Origin: Faecalispora anaeroviscerum | GTDB lineage: Bacteria > Bacillota > Clostridia > Oscillospirales > Acutalibacteraceae | Assembly: GCF_947568225.1 (NCBI RefSeq) | Contig: NZ_CANOOQ010000001.1 | Coordinates: 868,001-932,000 of the forward strand | Direction: 5' to 3' | Length of the DNA: 64,000 bases | In this document: positions 42,154 to 51,419 of the stretch, in pieces | How the letters are laid out: every line of letters begins with the position of its first letter | Numbering within the stretch: the first letter of the stretch is position 1 | Position numbers and translations under genes: made by a program | Notes under the pieces: model-generated | The model's database searches: none | Told to the model about the DNA's origin: nothing | What the model saw: only the letters and a program-made list of their open reading frames with translations

Positions 42154-43096
42154 GAAGTTCACCCACCTTGTAAATTCCTTTTATTTTCCCGGGCTGTGCC
42201 GCGCTGTCCAGCAGAACCACGGTACGAAACGCCCCGGTTTCCATGAGCTGGCGTACCTGACGCCGACGCAAAAGCTCTCCCGCAGATGCGGCATGCACAC
42301 TGACGATCAGCGAAACACCGGCATTGACGACCTCTTCCACAGCGGCGGTTTCGCGCTCACTCCCCAGCTCATCGCAGACAATCACCTCCGGTGAAAGGGA
42401 GCGGATAGCCTGCAGGATTCCCTGGCTCTTGGGGTAACCGTCTAGAATATCGCAGCAGCAGCCAAGATCATTCTGTGCGTCGCCCCGGTAAATACCGGCC
42501 AGTTCGCCGCGCTCGTCAACCACCGTGATTTTTCGAGGAGGAAGCTTCCCTCCACCTGCAAGCTGGCGTGCCAGATCGCGAAGAATCGTTGTTTTACCCG
42601 TGGAGGGCGCCCCCACCAGAAGAACGCCCCGCACAATCTCCTCCCCCACCAGAGCCAGAAGCTCATCCGCCGCGCCGGAAATTTGTCTTGCGATACGGAT
42701 ATTAAAGGAAGAAATGTCTCTCAGCCCCGCAACCTCCCCCTGATCCAAAACGGCTGTGCCGCAGATTCCCACCCTGTGCCCCCCTCGAATGGTGAGAAAG
42801 CCGTTTCTGATTTCGTTTTGATGCGTATATACTGAATTGCTACACAGGCTGCGGAACGTTTCTTCCATATCCTCCCGAAATACGGTAATTCCCTCCTCCG
42901 GCTTGCGACTGATTCCGTTCCCTGTCACAAAAAAACTTTGAACTCCGTTAAAAATTGAAAGCGGTAGATTCACCCTCATGCGAATCTCCTGTACCGATTC
43001 TTGCAGATGAGCCGGCAAAGCGGCCAAAACTGGCCTAAGCCGCTGGCAGATTGGCTGTATTGCAGTATCAAACGAATTGATATGTTTTTGATTCAT
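42083..43096 (-). CDS. spoIIIAA: Stage III sporulation protein AA (ATPase)
   Basis: 337 residues. RecA/VirB11-like ATPase: Walker A VGAPSTGKTTILRDLA (about 163-178), EVIVCDELGSERE Walker B and a conserved VSVHAAS switch. Cytoplasmic motor of the SpoIIIA-SpoIIQ feeding channel, needed for sigma-G activity in the forespore. First gene of the eight-gene operon; GGGAGG lies 9 nt before the ATG. Confidence 0.96.
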   Translation of the reverse strand: MNQKHINSFDTAIQPICQRLRPVLAALPAHLQESVQEIRMRVNLPLSIFNGVQSFFVTGNGISRKPEEGITVFREDMEETFRSLCSNSVYTHQNEIRNGFLTIRGGHRVGICGTAVLDQGEVAGLRDISSFNIRIARQISGAADELLALVGEEIVRGVLLVGAPSTGKTTILRDLARQLAGGGKLPPRKITVVDERGELAGIYRGDAQNDLGCCCDILDGYPKSQGILQAIRSLSPEVIVCDELGSERETAAVEEVVNAGVSLIVSVHAASAGELLRRRQVRQLMETGAFRTVVLLDSAAQPGKIKGIYKVGELLGQINRDTVGHGGLYSGGLYGIA

Positions 43097-43120
43097 GTTA
43101 CTTGTCCTCCCTTTGTACCT

Positions 43121-43129
43121 ATAAATATG
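43121..43129 (-). promoter_or_regulatory. Possible sigma-E -10 element of spoIIIA
   Basis: CATATTTAT about 25 nt before spoIIIAA resembles a sigma-E -10 (CATA-type), with TCTAAT 14 nt upstream as a poor -35. Sigma-E control of this operon is established in Bacillus; the site here is only a candidate. Confidence 0.3.
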
Positions 43130-43275
43130 GACAAAGCGTTTCGATTAGAACCTAAAATGATTGCAATGATAGAATGGTTTTTGCTCTTTTTTAAATAGTA
43201 GTGTTTTAGGGCTTGTTCAAGAAATCATATTCAAATAAATACAAAAATAGAAGAAACAAAAAGAAGAAACTAAGA

Positions 43276-43304
43276 TTGTATAAATCTTTAAATTCACCTA
43301 TAAT
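43276..43304 (+). promoter_or_regulatory. Sigma-A promoter of the lipoprotein gene
   Basis: -35 TTGTAT (43276-43281), 17-bp spacer, -10 TATAAT (43299-43304). Confidence 0.65.
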
Positions 43305-43342
43305 AAATATAAATAATGAACCAATTGAAGGGAGCAACTGTT

Positions 43343-43855
43343 TTGAAAAAACGATTCGTCCCCATTGCTTTATTTACTTTAATGCTTTTTGTTTTTAGCG
43401 GTTGTGCTTTTTTCTCACCTTTTACAATGTTTACTCCGGACCAGGAAGAATCAGCAAAATCGGTAGAGGAAACACAGGAACTTGCCAAAGTGGAGGTCTA
43501 TACCGCAAAAGATGACCGATTAATGAAAACCATTGATGACAGCGAGTTTCTCTCTAAGCTCAGTGAAGAGAACGAAGAAGCAGAGGATCAAGAAAAAATA
43601 GTGCAATCCACAACAGAGAATCGTGTTCCTTTATACAAGTTTGTTGCCTACAAGACACCTGCTGCTTTATCAAACAATCAGAAATACGAGAAAATATTTA
43701 CGATTACTATTTTTGAAAACAGCAATTTAATCCGAACAGAGGTAGCAAGTGAAGCGATTAAGTCTTTCCCTGTTCCTTCGGAATACTTAACTTTTTATGA
43801 AGAAGTCTCCAATGAAAAAATTGACTTTTTTCTCTCTCTAGCAAAAGAGTCGTAA
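43343..43855 (+). CDS. Lipoprotein of unknown function
   Basis: 170 residues on plus. TTG start with AAGGGAG 8 nt ahead; a longer start at 43316 lacks one. KKR, a hydrophobic stretch and FSGC make a lipoprotein signal (Cys about 20). The rest is Glu/Lys-rich with an acidic 50-residue linker and a small C-terminal beta domain (YKFVAYKTPAAL... EKIFTITIFENSNL). Clearly richer in A and T than the genes on either side, has its own promoter and terminator, and interrupts the spoIIIA-ligA run: possible acquisition. No family recognised. Confidence 0.8.
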   Translation: MKKRFVPIALFTLMLFVFSGCAFFSPFTMFTPDQEESAKSVEETQELAKVEVYTAKDDRLMKTIDDSEFLSKLSEENEEAEDQEKIVQSTTENRVPLYKFVAYKTPAALSNNQKYEKIFTITIFENSNLIRTEVASEAIKSFPVPSEYLTFYEEVSNEKIDFFLSLAKES

Positions 43856-43862
43856 TATAAAT

Positions 43863-43914
43863 AAAACAGAGAAAGACCTCCCTGAGCTAGTTCGGGGAGG
43901 TCTTTCTCTGTTTT
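43863..43914. terminator. Bidirectional terminator between lipoprotein gene and ligA
   Basis: AAACAGAGAAAGACCTCCC pairs with GGGAGGTCTTTCTCTGTTT (about 19 bp), flanked by T/A runs on both sides; serves the converging lipoprotein and ligA transcripts. Confidence 0.88.
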
Positions 43915-43953
43915 ATTTAAAATTTTAAAAATTAATTATTTATTCTCTTCGGA

Positions 43954-45933
43954 TTATTTTAGCATGTTCAAAAACTCTTCTTCACTCAAAATTGGTATAT
44001 TCAATTGCTGCGCTTTTGTCAGCTTGCTTCCCGCATCTTCACCCGCAATGAGATACGCCGTTTTTTTAGAGACAGAGGATGAAGTCTTCCCTCCATAACG
44101 CTCTACCAGCTCAGAAGCTTCTTGGCGGGAGAGAGTTGGGAGCGTTCCGGTTAAAACGAATGTTTTGCCAGCCAGCCGCAAATCCAGCGCAATACTTTGC
44201 GCCGTCATATTTACTCCGGCCTCCTTCAGGCGGGACAAAAGATGCGCAGTACCCGAAAGATCAAAATAGGCGCGCACGCTTTGGGCCATAATCGGCCCGA
44301 AGCCCTCGATCGCCGCAAGCTCTTCTTCGGTGGCCGCAACCACCTTCTCCATGGTATGGAAATGCCCGGCCAGCAGCTTTGCGGCCTTTAGGCCCACGTG
44401 GGGAATGCCCATGGCATAGATTAGGCGATACAAATCATTTTGCCGCGAGCGTTCGATCGCATCGGCGAAATTCTGAGCGGATTTTTCGCCCATGCGTTCC
44501 AGCTCCCGCACCTGCTCCATGGGCAAAAAGTAGAGATCGGCAGGCGAAGCGATCCGTTTTTTCTCGACCAGCTGCTCCAACACAGCCGGGCCTAGGCCAT
44601 CCATATCCATGGCATCGCGGCTCGTAAAATGAATCAGGTGGCGTAACAGCTGCGCGGGACACTCCGGATTCGTGCAGCGCGTCGCCGACTCGTTATCGTC
44701 GCGCACAGCGGGGCTGCCGCACGCGGGGCAAACCTGTGGGATTCGGTACGGCTGGCTCCCCGGCTCATGAGACACCACCAAAACAACCTCCGGTATAATG
44801 TCGCCCGCCTTGCGCAGGATGACGGTATCGCCCACGCGAATATCCTTTTCTGCAATAAAATCCTGATTATGCAGCGTGGCCCGGCTGACGGTAGTGCCCG
44901 CTAGAGTGACCGGATCGAACAAGCCGGTGGGGGTTAGAACGCCTGTTCGCCCTACGTTGATTTCAATTTCCAGCAGCTTTGTCGGCTTTTCCTCCGGCGG
45001 ATATTTAAACGCCTGCGCCCATTTAGGAAACTTAGAGGTACTGCCGAGCAGCTGCCGCTGCTCAAAGGAATTTACCTTCACCACGGCGCCGTCGATGGAA
45101 TATTCGAGGGAGCCGCGCATCCCGCCAATTTCTCTGATGGCTTCCAGCACCTGCTCCAGAGTCTGGCACTTACGGTAAAACGGCGTGACCGGCAAACCCA
45201 GTTTTTTTAGGTACTCAAGTGATTCGTCGTGATACTTCAGCTCCACGCCCTGAATCTGCTGCATATTAAACAGGAAGAGATTCAGCTTCCGTTGAGCCGC
45301 AATGCGTGGGTCCTTCTGCCGGAGAGAGCCGGCTGCCGCGTTGCGTGGATTTTTAAACGGCTTTTCCTGGTTCAGCTCCTGCTTTGCGCAAAGCTCGTCA
45401 AACACGCTGTGCGCCATATAGACCTCGCCACGCACCTCCAGAAACTCCGGGCCGCCTTTCAAGCGTTTTGGCACAGTGCGGATGGTGCGGATATTCTCCG
45501 TGACATCCTCGCCGACCAGGCCGTCACCTCGCGTAGAGCCGCGCTCATAGACGCCGTTACGGTATTCAAGTGCAACGGACAACCCATCAAACTTCGGTTC
45601 CACTATATAGACCGGGTCTGGCACTACGGCGCGCACCCGCCGGTCAAAATCCGCCATCTCCTCCTCGGAAAAGGCGTCCTGCAAACTTTCCAGTGGCACA
45701 GTATGAACGACCGGGGCGAACTGGTTCATCCCCCTGGCCCCAACCTTCTGCGTGGGAGAATCCGGTGTAATCAGCTCCGGAAATTCCGCTTCCAAATCCT
45801 CCAGGCGGCGATACAAGCGGTCATATTCATAGTCTTCAATTTCCGGAGCATCCTTCTCATAATATCTTTGGTTGTGGTACTGAATCTCCTGCCGCAGTCT
45901 GGCGGCTTCGTCCTTTGCTTTTGCTGCGTCCAT
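43954..45933 (-). CDS. ligA: NAD-dependent DNA ligase
   Basis: 659 residues with the full domain order: Ia helix pair, adenylation domain with KxDG lysine in VEPKFDGLSVALEY (about 115), OB-fold, Cys4 zinc finger (CPACG...CTNPECPAQ about 400-425), HhH repeats and C-terminal BRCT (about 585-659). Seals nicks in replication and repair. ATG at 45933 (9 nt from GGAGG) or GTG at 45936 are both possible. Follows yunB by a few nt. Confidence 0.97.
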   Translation of the reverse strand: MDAAKAKDEAARLRQEIQYHNQRYYEKDAPEIEDYEYDRLYRRLEDLEAEFPELITPDSPTQKVGARGMNQFAPVVHTVPLESLQDAFSEEEMADFDRRVRAVVPDPVYIVEPKFDGLSVALEYRNGVYERGSTRGDGLVGEDVTENIRTIRTVPKRLKGGPEFLEVRGEVYMAHSVFDELCAKQELNQEKPFKNPRNAAAGSLRQKDPRIAAQRKLNLFLFNMQQIQGVELKYHDESLEYLKKLGLPVTPFYRKCQTLEQVLEAIREIGGMRGSLEYSIDGAVVKVNSFEQRQLLGSTSKFPKWAQAFKYPPEEKPTKLLEIEINVGRTGVLTPTGLFDPVTLAGTTVSRATLHNQDFIAEKDIRVGDTVILRKAGDIIPEVVLVVSHEPGSQPYRIPQVCPACGSPAVRDDNESATRCTNPECPAQLLRHLIHFTSRDAMDMDGLGPAVLEQLVEKKRIASPADLYFLPMEQVRELERMGEKSAQNFADAIERSRQNDLYRLIYAMGIPHVGLKAAKLLAGHFHTMEKVVAATEEELAAIEGFGPIMAQSVRAYFDLSGTAHLLSRLKEAGVNMTAQSIALDLRLAGKTFVLTGTLPTLSRQEASELVERYGGKTSSSVSKKTAYLIAGEDAGSKLTKAQQLNIPILSEEEFLNMLK

Positions 45934-45938
45934 CACTT

Positions 45939-46604
45939 TTATCCTCCCAAATACATCTGCGGTACCTCCCCAACAATAACGGTTTCTGCAACCAACACGC
46001 TGGTTGTCACATCCGTTGCGGTATGAAGTCCCGGAATAAAGGAATAAATTTCGGTATGTAGTTCAAGGTAAATCTGGTGCCGGGTCTGATTAATGCCCGC
46101 TGATTCAAAGCTGGTTTTAAAGTCGGATTCCACATTTCCCTTGAGCGTGACAACCAGAGGAACATTCGGGCCGCGCCCATGTAGCAGGCGGCTCCCCAAA
46201 AGGGTACCCAGCGGAACACTCGTGTTAATATTGCCCATATGCAGATTTTTTTGAACTGTATCGGTAATTTTAGCTTTTATCTGGTTTGTTTTCACCATAT
46301 TAGTGGTGATCGTCTGCACCTTCCCATCAGAATCTCTCTGAAGAGAAATCAGATCATCATAGGTTATTTTATCCGCATTCAGCTCTTCCAATACACTTTC
46401 GTTGATCGCCGTTACCGCACTTTGCCGGGCGGCGTTCACCGTGAGGGATTCCACTGCGGGCACCAGCTGAACATCCAAAAAAACACCTGCGGCCAAAACC
46501 CCCAGAAAGAATACAAGAATTTTGTGGCTAGCGGAGCCGTTCGATTTTCTCTCCCCACGGTACGGTGCGTTTGCGGGGCGATATTTGTGCCAGCGCTTCA
46601 TCAT
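45939..46604 (-). CDS. yunB: Sporulation protein YunB
   Basis: 221 residues. Short basic start, one transmembrane helix (about 29-50, ILVFFLGVLAAGVFLDVQLVP), then the YunB domain with NMVKTNQIKAKITDTVQ, VPLGTLLGSRLLHGRGP and FESAGINQTRHQIYLEL. In Bacillus it is sigma-E dependent and its loss mildly harms sporulation. Upstream of and nearly touching ligA. Confidence 0.92.
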   Translation of the reverse strand: MMKRWHKYRPANAPYRGERKSNGSASHKILVFFLGVLAAGVFLDVQLVPAVESLTVNAARQSAVTAINESVLEELNADKITYDDLISLQRDSDGKVQTITTNMVKTNQIKAKITDTVQKNLHMGNINTSVPLGTLLGSRLLHGRGPNVPLVVTLKGNVESDFKTSFESAGINQTRHQIYLELHTEIYSFIPGLHTATDVTTSVLVAETVIVGEVPQMYLGG

Positions 46605-46760
46605 GGTTCCCCCCTGCCCAGTATTCGTTGATAGAATAACACGTTTAAAAGCTGGATTTATTGTTTTTCTTCTGCCGAAAGCAGAGAAAAGAAACGCCAG
46701 TTTTCAAGTGTACCGATTCTATAATACACAGGGGTTTTTCCATTGGTGAATTATTTCTGC

Positions 46761-46797
46761 AAAAAGGGCACAAAGAAAGCATAGCCTCCTTGTGCCC
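46761..46797 (-). terminator. Terminator after ispH-rpsA
   Basis: GGGCACAA pairs with TTGTGCCC around a 16-nt loop, then TTTTT on the minus strand; 24 nt past the stop. Confidence 0.8.
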
Positions 46798-46820
46798 CAA
46801 TTCATTCAATTGCAGAGAAA

Positions 46821-48818
46821 TTATTCCTCGTCAGCCGGTTTGTCTTCTACCACGGAAGCCTCTTCGCCTGCTTCAGCAACCTGCTCCTCCAAATAGGCAC
46901 GGATCGACAAGCTGACACGATGCTTATCAAAATCGACGTCGGTAATCTTTGCCATTACCTTGTCGCCGTTTTTCAGCGCATCCTGCGGCTTTTCTATTCT
47001 GTGATCGGCAATCTGAGAAATATGGATCAGACCGTCAATGCCGGGAATAATTCTGGCGAAGGCGCCGAAGGTGGTCAGGCCAACAACCTGTACCTCAGCA
47101 TTGGTACCGATGGGATACTCGTTCTTGAGGATTTCCCACGGATTGTCCTCTTCCTTCTTGTAGCCCAGAGAAATTTTGCCCTTTTCTTTATCGAGGCCCT
47201 TGATGTATACCTGAATGGTATCGCCCACATTCACAACCTCAGACGGATGCTTGATGCGGTTCCAGGACAGCTCGGAAATATGAACCATACCGTCGATGCC
47301 GCCCAGATCAACAAACGCGCCATAAGCGGTCAAGGATTTTACCACACCGGTGTACTCCTTGCCTTCCTCGGCTGTTTCCCAGAACTTGTCAGCCTGCTCT
47401 TTTCTCGCATCCTTCAGAACGGAACGGATGGAGCCTACCGCGCGGCGGCGCTGACGGTTGACTTCGATAATGCGGAATTTGACTTCCTTCTTCAGCAGAG
47501 CATCCAGCGGATCATTCCGGGAGGAAGTAGCCTGAGACGCAGGGATAAATACACGCACGCCATTGGTTACAGCAATTACACCGCCCTTGATAACCTCTGT
47601 GACAATACCGGTGAGAACCGTTTCTTTTTCTTCTGCCTCAGAAATGGTCTCCCAGCCCTTCACAGCATCCAGGCGCTTTTTGGAAAGCATGATGGTGCCT
47701 TCCTGGTCGTTGGTGCGCATGATCAGCAGATCGAGCTCGTCGCCGATCTTCACCAGATCCTCCGTCTTTGCGTTTGGATCTGCAGAAAGCTCAGACAACG
47801 GCACAAAGCCAGCCTGCTTGCGTCCAACGTCCACGTAGATCTCATTGGGAGCAATACCGACAACAACGCCACGTACCTTCTCATCTGTATTTAAACTTTT
47901 CAAAGATTCTTCGAGCATCTCCTCAAAGTTAGATTCAGCAGACTCCTGCTCCGTGAGACCCGCGCCTTCAATAATTTCTGTCATGGTATCAAGTACCTCC
48001 TTTATTATGCTTGCGGGTGTAGAGGCACCCGCAGTAATACCGATAGAAACGGCCTTTTTCACGGCCTGCGAAGGGATTTCCTCCGCCTTTTCAATCAAGT
48101 AAGTAGTGCAACTCTGCGCACAGACATCCCTCAGCTTGGCCGTATTGGAGCTGTGTCGCCCTCCGATTACCAGCATCAAATCTGATTTTTGAGCAAGATC
48201 TGATGCTTCGGACTGCCTTTGAACAGTTGCATTACATATTGTAGCAAAAACGTCCGCATTTGTACATACCTTTTTTAGGATTTGCAAACAATTTCCCCAT
48301 TCCTCCAGGCTAAACGTTGTCTGGGCAATGACGCAGACTTTCTCATTGGAAAATTCAGGGTGTTTTTCCAGCAATTCCATAAGCTCCGCAGCATTTCGAA
48401 ACACATAAGGCGGCGCTGTGCAATAGCCGATTACCCCCTCTATTTCGGGGTGCGCGGCATCCCCGGCGATGAGCACGGTCTGCCCCGCCTCGCACGCGCG
48501 GGAAACAATCTGGTGAATCTTGCGTACAAAAGGGCAGGTCGCGTCCGCGCACGCAAGCTCCCGGCGCGAAATATCTTCCTGCACCGAACGTGCAACCCCA
48601 TGAGAACGGATTACCAGCGTGCCACCGGGCGGAACCTCTGCCGGTGTATCGACAATGCGGACACCGCGCTCCTCCAGCTCCTGCACAATCTGGGGATTAT
48701 GGATAATCGGGCCGAGGGTGTAAACCTGCTTTCCTTCATCGAGGAGGCGGAACACCAGCTGAACCGCACGATCTACACCAAAGCAGAAACCAGCTGACTT
48801 TGCAACATGGATTGTCAT
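46821..48818 (-). CDS. ispH: Fused IspH (HMBPP reductase) and ribosomal protein S1
   Basis: 665 residues. Residues 1-~285 are IspH: Cys ligands of the Fe-S cluster in SAGFCFGVDRA (12), DATCPFVRKIHQ (~95) and TICNATVQRQ (~195), plus the His of GPIIHNPQ. After a helical linker come four S1 OB-folds (about 300-370, 385-450, 470-540, 555-630; e.g. YTGVVKSLTAYGAFVDLGGIDGMVHISEL spread over the third). IspH makes IPP and DMAPP, the last step of the MEP pathway; the S1 part should bind mRNA at the ribosome. The fusion is known in Clostridia. Overlaps plsC by 4 nt. Confidence 0.96.
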   Translation of the reverse strand: MTIHVAKSAGFCFGVDRAVQLVFRLLDEGKQVYTLGPIIHNPQIVQELEERGVRIVDTPAEVPPGGTLVIRSHGVARSVQEDISRRELACADATCPFVRKIHQIVSRACEAGQTVLIAGDAAHPEIEGVIGYCTAPPYVFRNAAELMELLEKHPEFSNEKVCVIAQTTFSLEEWGNCLQILKKVCTNADVFATICNATVQRQSEASDLAQKSDLMLVIGGRHSSNTAKLRDVCAQSCTTYLIEKAEEIPSQAVKKAVSIGITAGASTPASIIKEVLDTMTEIIEGAGLTEQESAESNFEEMLEESLKSLNTDEKVRGVVVGIAPNEIYVDVGRKQAGFVPLSELSADPNAKTEDLVKIGDELDLLIMRTNDQEGTIMLSKKRLDAVKGWETISEAEEKETVLTGIVTEVIKGGVIAVTNGVRVFIPASQATSSRNDPLDALLKKEVKFRIIEVNRQRRRAVGSIRSVLKDARKEQADKFWETAEEGKEYTGVVKSLTAYGAFVDLGGIDGMVHISELSWNRIKHPSEVVNVGDTIQVYIKGLDKEKGKISLGYKKEEDNPWEILKNEYPIGTNAEVQVVGLTTFGAFARIIPGIDGLIHISQIADHRIEKPQDALKNGDKVMAKITDVDFDKHRVSLSIRAYLEEQVAEAGEEASVVEDKPADEE

Positions 48819-49462
48819 TGGGGGTCCTCCCCCTTCAGCGCCTTCGGCACCAAAGCAGGGTCTCGCAGCTCCATTATTTTGCCCATTACCATGCGGCTTG
48901 CCTGGCGATATTCAGAACCGGAGCCCTTTTCAATCTGCAACTGTTCCGGCGTAATGAGGGGGCCGCAGACGACATCCACCCGATGCAGCAGCTTCGGGAA
49001 AATCCCTTTTCTGCCGGTAATGCACACCGGCAAAATCGGCGCGCTGTTCTGAAACGCCAGCATAACAGCTCCGGATTTTGGCTGCAAAAATGCGCCGTCC
49101 TTTGACCGGGTACCCTCAATAAAAATGCCGACCACCTGTTCCTCCTGCAGCAGCTCCTGCGCACGGTTGATCGCGGAGGAATCACCCTTGCCGCGGTGAA
49201 CCGCAAAAGCGCCCACTCTTCGAAACAAGCTGCCGAGCAGGGGATTTTTGAACAGCTCCATCTTCGCCATAAAATTGACCTGCCGTTTTCCCGCGACTCC
49301 TGTCAAAAGAATCGGGTCCTTAAAGGTGAGGTGATTGCAGCAAAGAATCACCCTCCCGGACTTCGGCATATTTTCTGCATTCACAATCCTGTATGGCATG
49401 AACAGCCGGAAAAAAACAAGTGCTGCAGATTTGCAGAACACATAAAGCGCTGATCGCTTCAT
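48815..49462 (-). CDS. plsC: 1-acyl-sn-glycerol-3-phosphate acyltransferase
   Basis: 215 residues. HX4D motif in CNHLTFKDPI (about 43-48), FIEGTRSKDG (about 111-120) and an N-terminal hydrophobic anchor. Adds the second fatty acid in phosphatidic acid synthesis. Overlaps cmk and ispH-rpsA by 4 nt each, ATGA junctions. Confidence 0.94.
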   Translation of the reverse strand: MKRSALYVFCKSAALVFFRLFMPYRIVNAENMPKSGRVILCCNHLTFKDPILLTGVAGKRQVNFMAKMELFKNPLLGSLFRRVGAFAVHRGKGDSSAINRAQELLQEEQVVGIFIEGTRSKDGAFLQPKSGAVMLAFQNSAPILPVCITGRKGIFPKLLHRVDVVCGPLITPEQLQIEKGSGSEYRQASRMVMGKIMELRDPALVPKALKGEDPQ

Positions 49463-50157
49463 GAAACAACTTCCTTTCCTTTTGGTACTCCGCCGCGCGG
49501 CAAGCGCTCCCGAATCACAGTCAGCATACGTTCCACCGACTGCTCCAGCGTAATCCCGGTGGTATCGACCAGAACAGCGTCCGCGGCCTGCATCAAGGGG
49601 GCAATTTCACGGGTCGTATCCTGTTCATCCCGCTTCTTCACATCTGAAAGAACCGTATCGAAATCGATACTCCCCTTTTGCAGCAGTTCCTTCCAACGCC
49701 GCCGGGCGCGCTCCTCCAGCGAAGCGGTGAGAAAAATTTTCACCTGCGCATACGGCAGCACCACGGTTCCGATATCTCGGCCATCCATGACGACATTGTT
49801 CTGCTCCGCAAGATTCCGCTGCAAAGACAGCAAAAACTCGCGAACCTTCGGAATTGCCGAAACCTTGGAGGAAGCGGCTGCCACGTCCGGCGTACGGATC
49901 CAATCCGACACATTTTCAGCGCTCAGAAATACCTGCTGCTCTCCCTCGGCATATTGCAGCGAAACCTGAACTTCGCCGAGCTGCGGGATGACTTCCTCCG
50001 GCACCGCCGGATTTTTCCCCGCGCGCAGCATATGAAGGGCAATGGCGCGGTATAGCGCCCCTGTATCTACATATAAATACCCTAGCTCCTGCGCGACACG
50101 GCGCGCAATGGTGCTTTTCCCCGCACCGGCCGGGCCGTCGATGGCAATTGAGATCAT
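49459..50157 (-). CDS. cmk: Cytidylate kinase
   Basis: 232 residues. P-loop DGPAGAGKST (about 6-15), DTGALYRAIALH and VMDGRDIGTVVLP (about 130-142). Phosphorylates CMP and dCMP. cmk-plsC-ispH-rpsA is a conserved clostridial order. Confidence 0.96.
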   Translation of the reverse strand: MISIAIDGPAGAGKSTIARRVAQELGYLYVDTGALYRAIALHMLRAGKNPAVPEEVIPQLGEVQVSLQYAEGEQQVFLSAENVSDWIRTPDVAAASSKVSAIPKVREFLLSLQRNLAEQNNVVMDGRDIGTVVLPYAQVKIFLTASLEERARRRWKELLQKGSIDFDTVLSDVKKRDEQDTTREIAPLMQAADAVLVDTTGITLEQSVERMLTVIRERLPRGGVPKGKEVVS

Positions 50158-51419
50158 CCTTGTTCCTCCTTTGCGGCCTGAGCCGCCAGCCGCCCCGTGG
50201 CAAAGGCAATCTGCAAATTAAATCCCCCGGTGTACGCGTCCACATCCAGAACCTCTCCCGCAAAATACAGCCCATGAACCAGCTTGGATTCCATGGTTTT
50301 GGGGTTGACTTCCTTGACATTCACTCCGCCGGAAGTGACAATAGCCTCTTCAATCGGCCGAAAGGCCTGTATTTTTACAGAAAAGCCCTTGAGCAGCGCG
50401 GCAAAAGCCAGGCGCTGTTCGCGGGTGATGGCATTGCATTTTGTTTCGGGAGGAATTCCCGACCGTTCCACCAGAACGGGGATCATTTTCCGGGGCAGCA
50501 GCGCCCCCAGCGAATTGATAAAATCCTTATTGCTGTTCTCTTCCAGGTCACGCTGCAGCCTTGCGTCCAAGCGCTCGGGCGACAGCGCCGGCTTTAAATC
50601 GATCTCAATCCGGTAGACCCCGGGCGCCATATGGCGCATATGGCTGCTGGCGCTCAGCACCACAGGACCGGACAGCCCGAAGTGCGTGAACAACAGCTCA
50701 CCGAAATCCTCGTAAATCAACTTTTCTCGCTCATAGACCCGAATGGCAGAATTTTTCAGAGCCAAGCCCTGCATCTGCGCGCAATCTCCCCCCTGCTCGA
50801 CCAGCGGCACGAGTGAGGGACGAAGCGGCATAATGCTGTGCCCGGCCTGACGCGCCAACAAGTACCCGTCACCGGTAGAACCCGTGCCGGGGTAGGACGC
50901 TCCGCCGCAGGCAACAATCACTCTTGGAGCATACAGCTCCGTGCCGTCGCGCAGAAGAACGCCATGAATGCCGTCCGCTTCGATCAACAGTTTTCGGGCC
51001 TCCCCGTGCTGAATTCCGACATGATTGTCCTGCAGAAAACGCGTCAGAGCCTCAATAATATCGCCCGCATGGTCTGACTGCGGGAACACCCGCTGGCCGC
51101 GCTCTGTTTTCAGCGGCACGCCAAGGCCTTCAAAAAAAGCCATGACATCCTGCGGAGAAAAACGAGAAACCGCGCCGTATAAAAAGCGCGGGTTGGTTGG
51201 AACTGAAGCGATCACATCCTGCAAAGAACAGTTGTTTGTCAGGTTGCACCGGCCTTTCCCGGTAATGCCAAGCTTCCGGCCAAGACGCGCGTTTTTTTCT
51301 ACCAGAAGCACGTTCAGCCCAAGCTCGGCGGCAGTACCTGCCGCCATCATTCCGGCTGCGCCGCCCCCAACAACAATCAGATCCGTCTTATGTTTTGTTT
51401 GCGTCAACGTTTTTTTCAT
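50154..51419 (-). CDS. BaiN/HI0933-family FAD-dependent oxidoreductase
   Basis: 421 residues. N-terminal FAD Rossmann site VVGGGAAGMMAAGTA (about 17-31), GRKLGITGKGRCNLTN and a C-terminal TSGGVNVKEVNPKTMESKL...GEVLDVDAYTGGFNLQ typical of the family. Physiological substrate unknown; one relative (BaiN) acts on bile acids, but this cannot be inferred here. Start taken as the ATG at 51419, inside the end of the regulator gene (32-nt overlap); ribosome site spacing is poor, suggesting translational coupling. Confidence 0.88.
   Translation of the reverse strand: MKKTLTQTKHKTDLIVVGGGAAGMMAAGTAAELGLNVLLVEKNARLGRKLGITGKGRCNLTNNCSLQDVIASVPTNPRFLYGAVSRFSPQDVMAFFEGLGVPLKTERGQRVFPQSDHAGDIIEALTRFLQDNHVGIQHGEARKLLIEADGIHGVLLRDGTELYAPRVIVACGGASYPGTGSTGDGYLLARQAGHSIMPLRPSLVPLVEQGGDCAQMQGLALKNSAIRVYEREKLIYEDFGELLFTHFGLSGPVVLSASSHMRHMAPGVYRIEIDLKPALSPERLDARLQRDLEENSNKDFINSLGALLPRKMIPVLVERSGIPPETKCNAITREQRLAFAALLKGFSVKIQAFRPIEEAIVTSGGVNVKEVNPKTMESKLVHGLYFAGEVLDVDAYTGGFNLQIAFATGRLAAQAAKEEQG

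Noticed and set aside
43199..43398. 61-codon plus frame overlapping the lipoprotein start
   Set aside because: Composed of AT-rich codons across the promoter; no ribosome site, overlaps the better supported lipoprotein frame.
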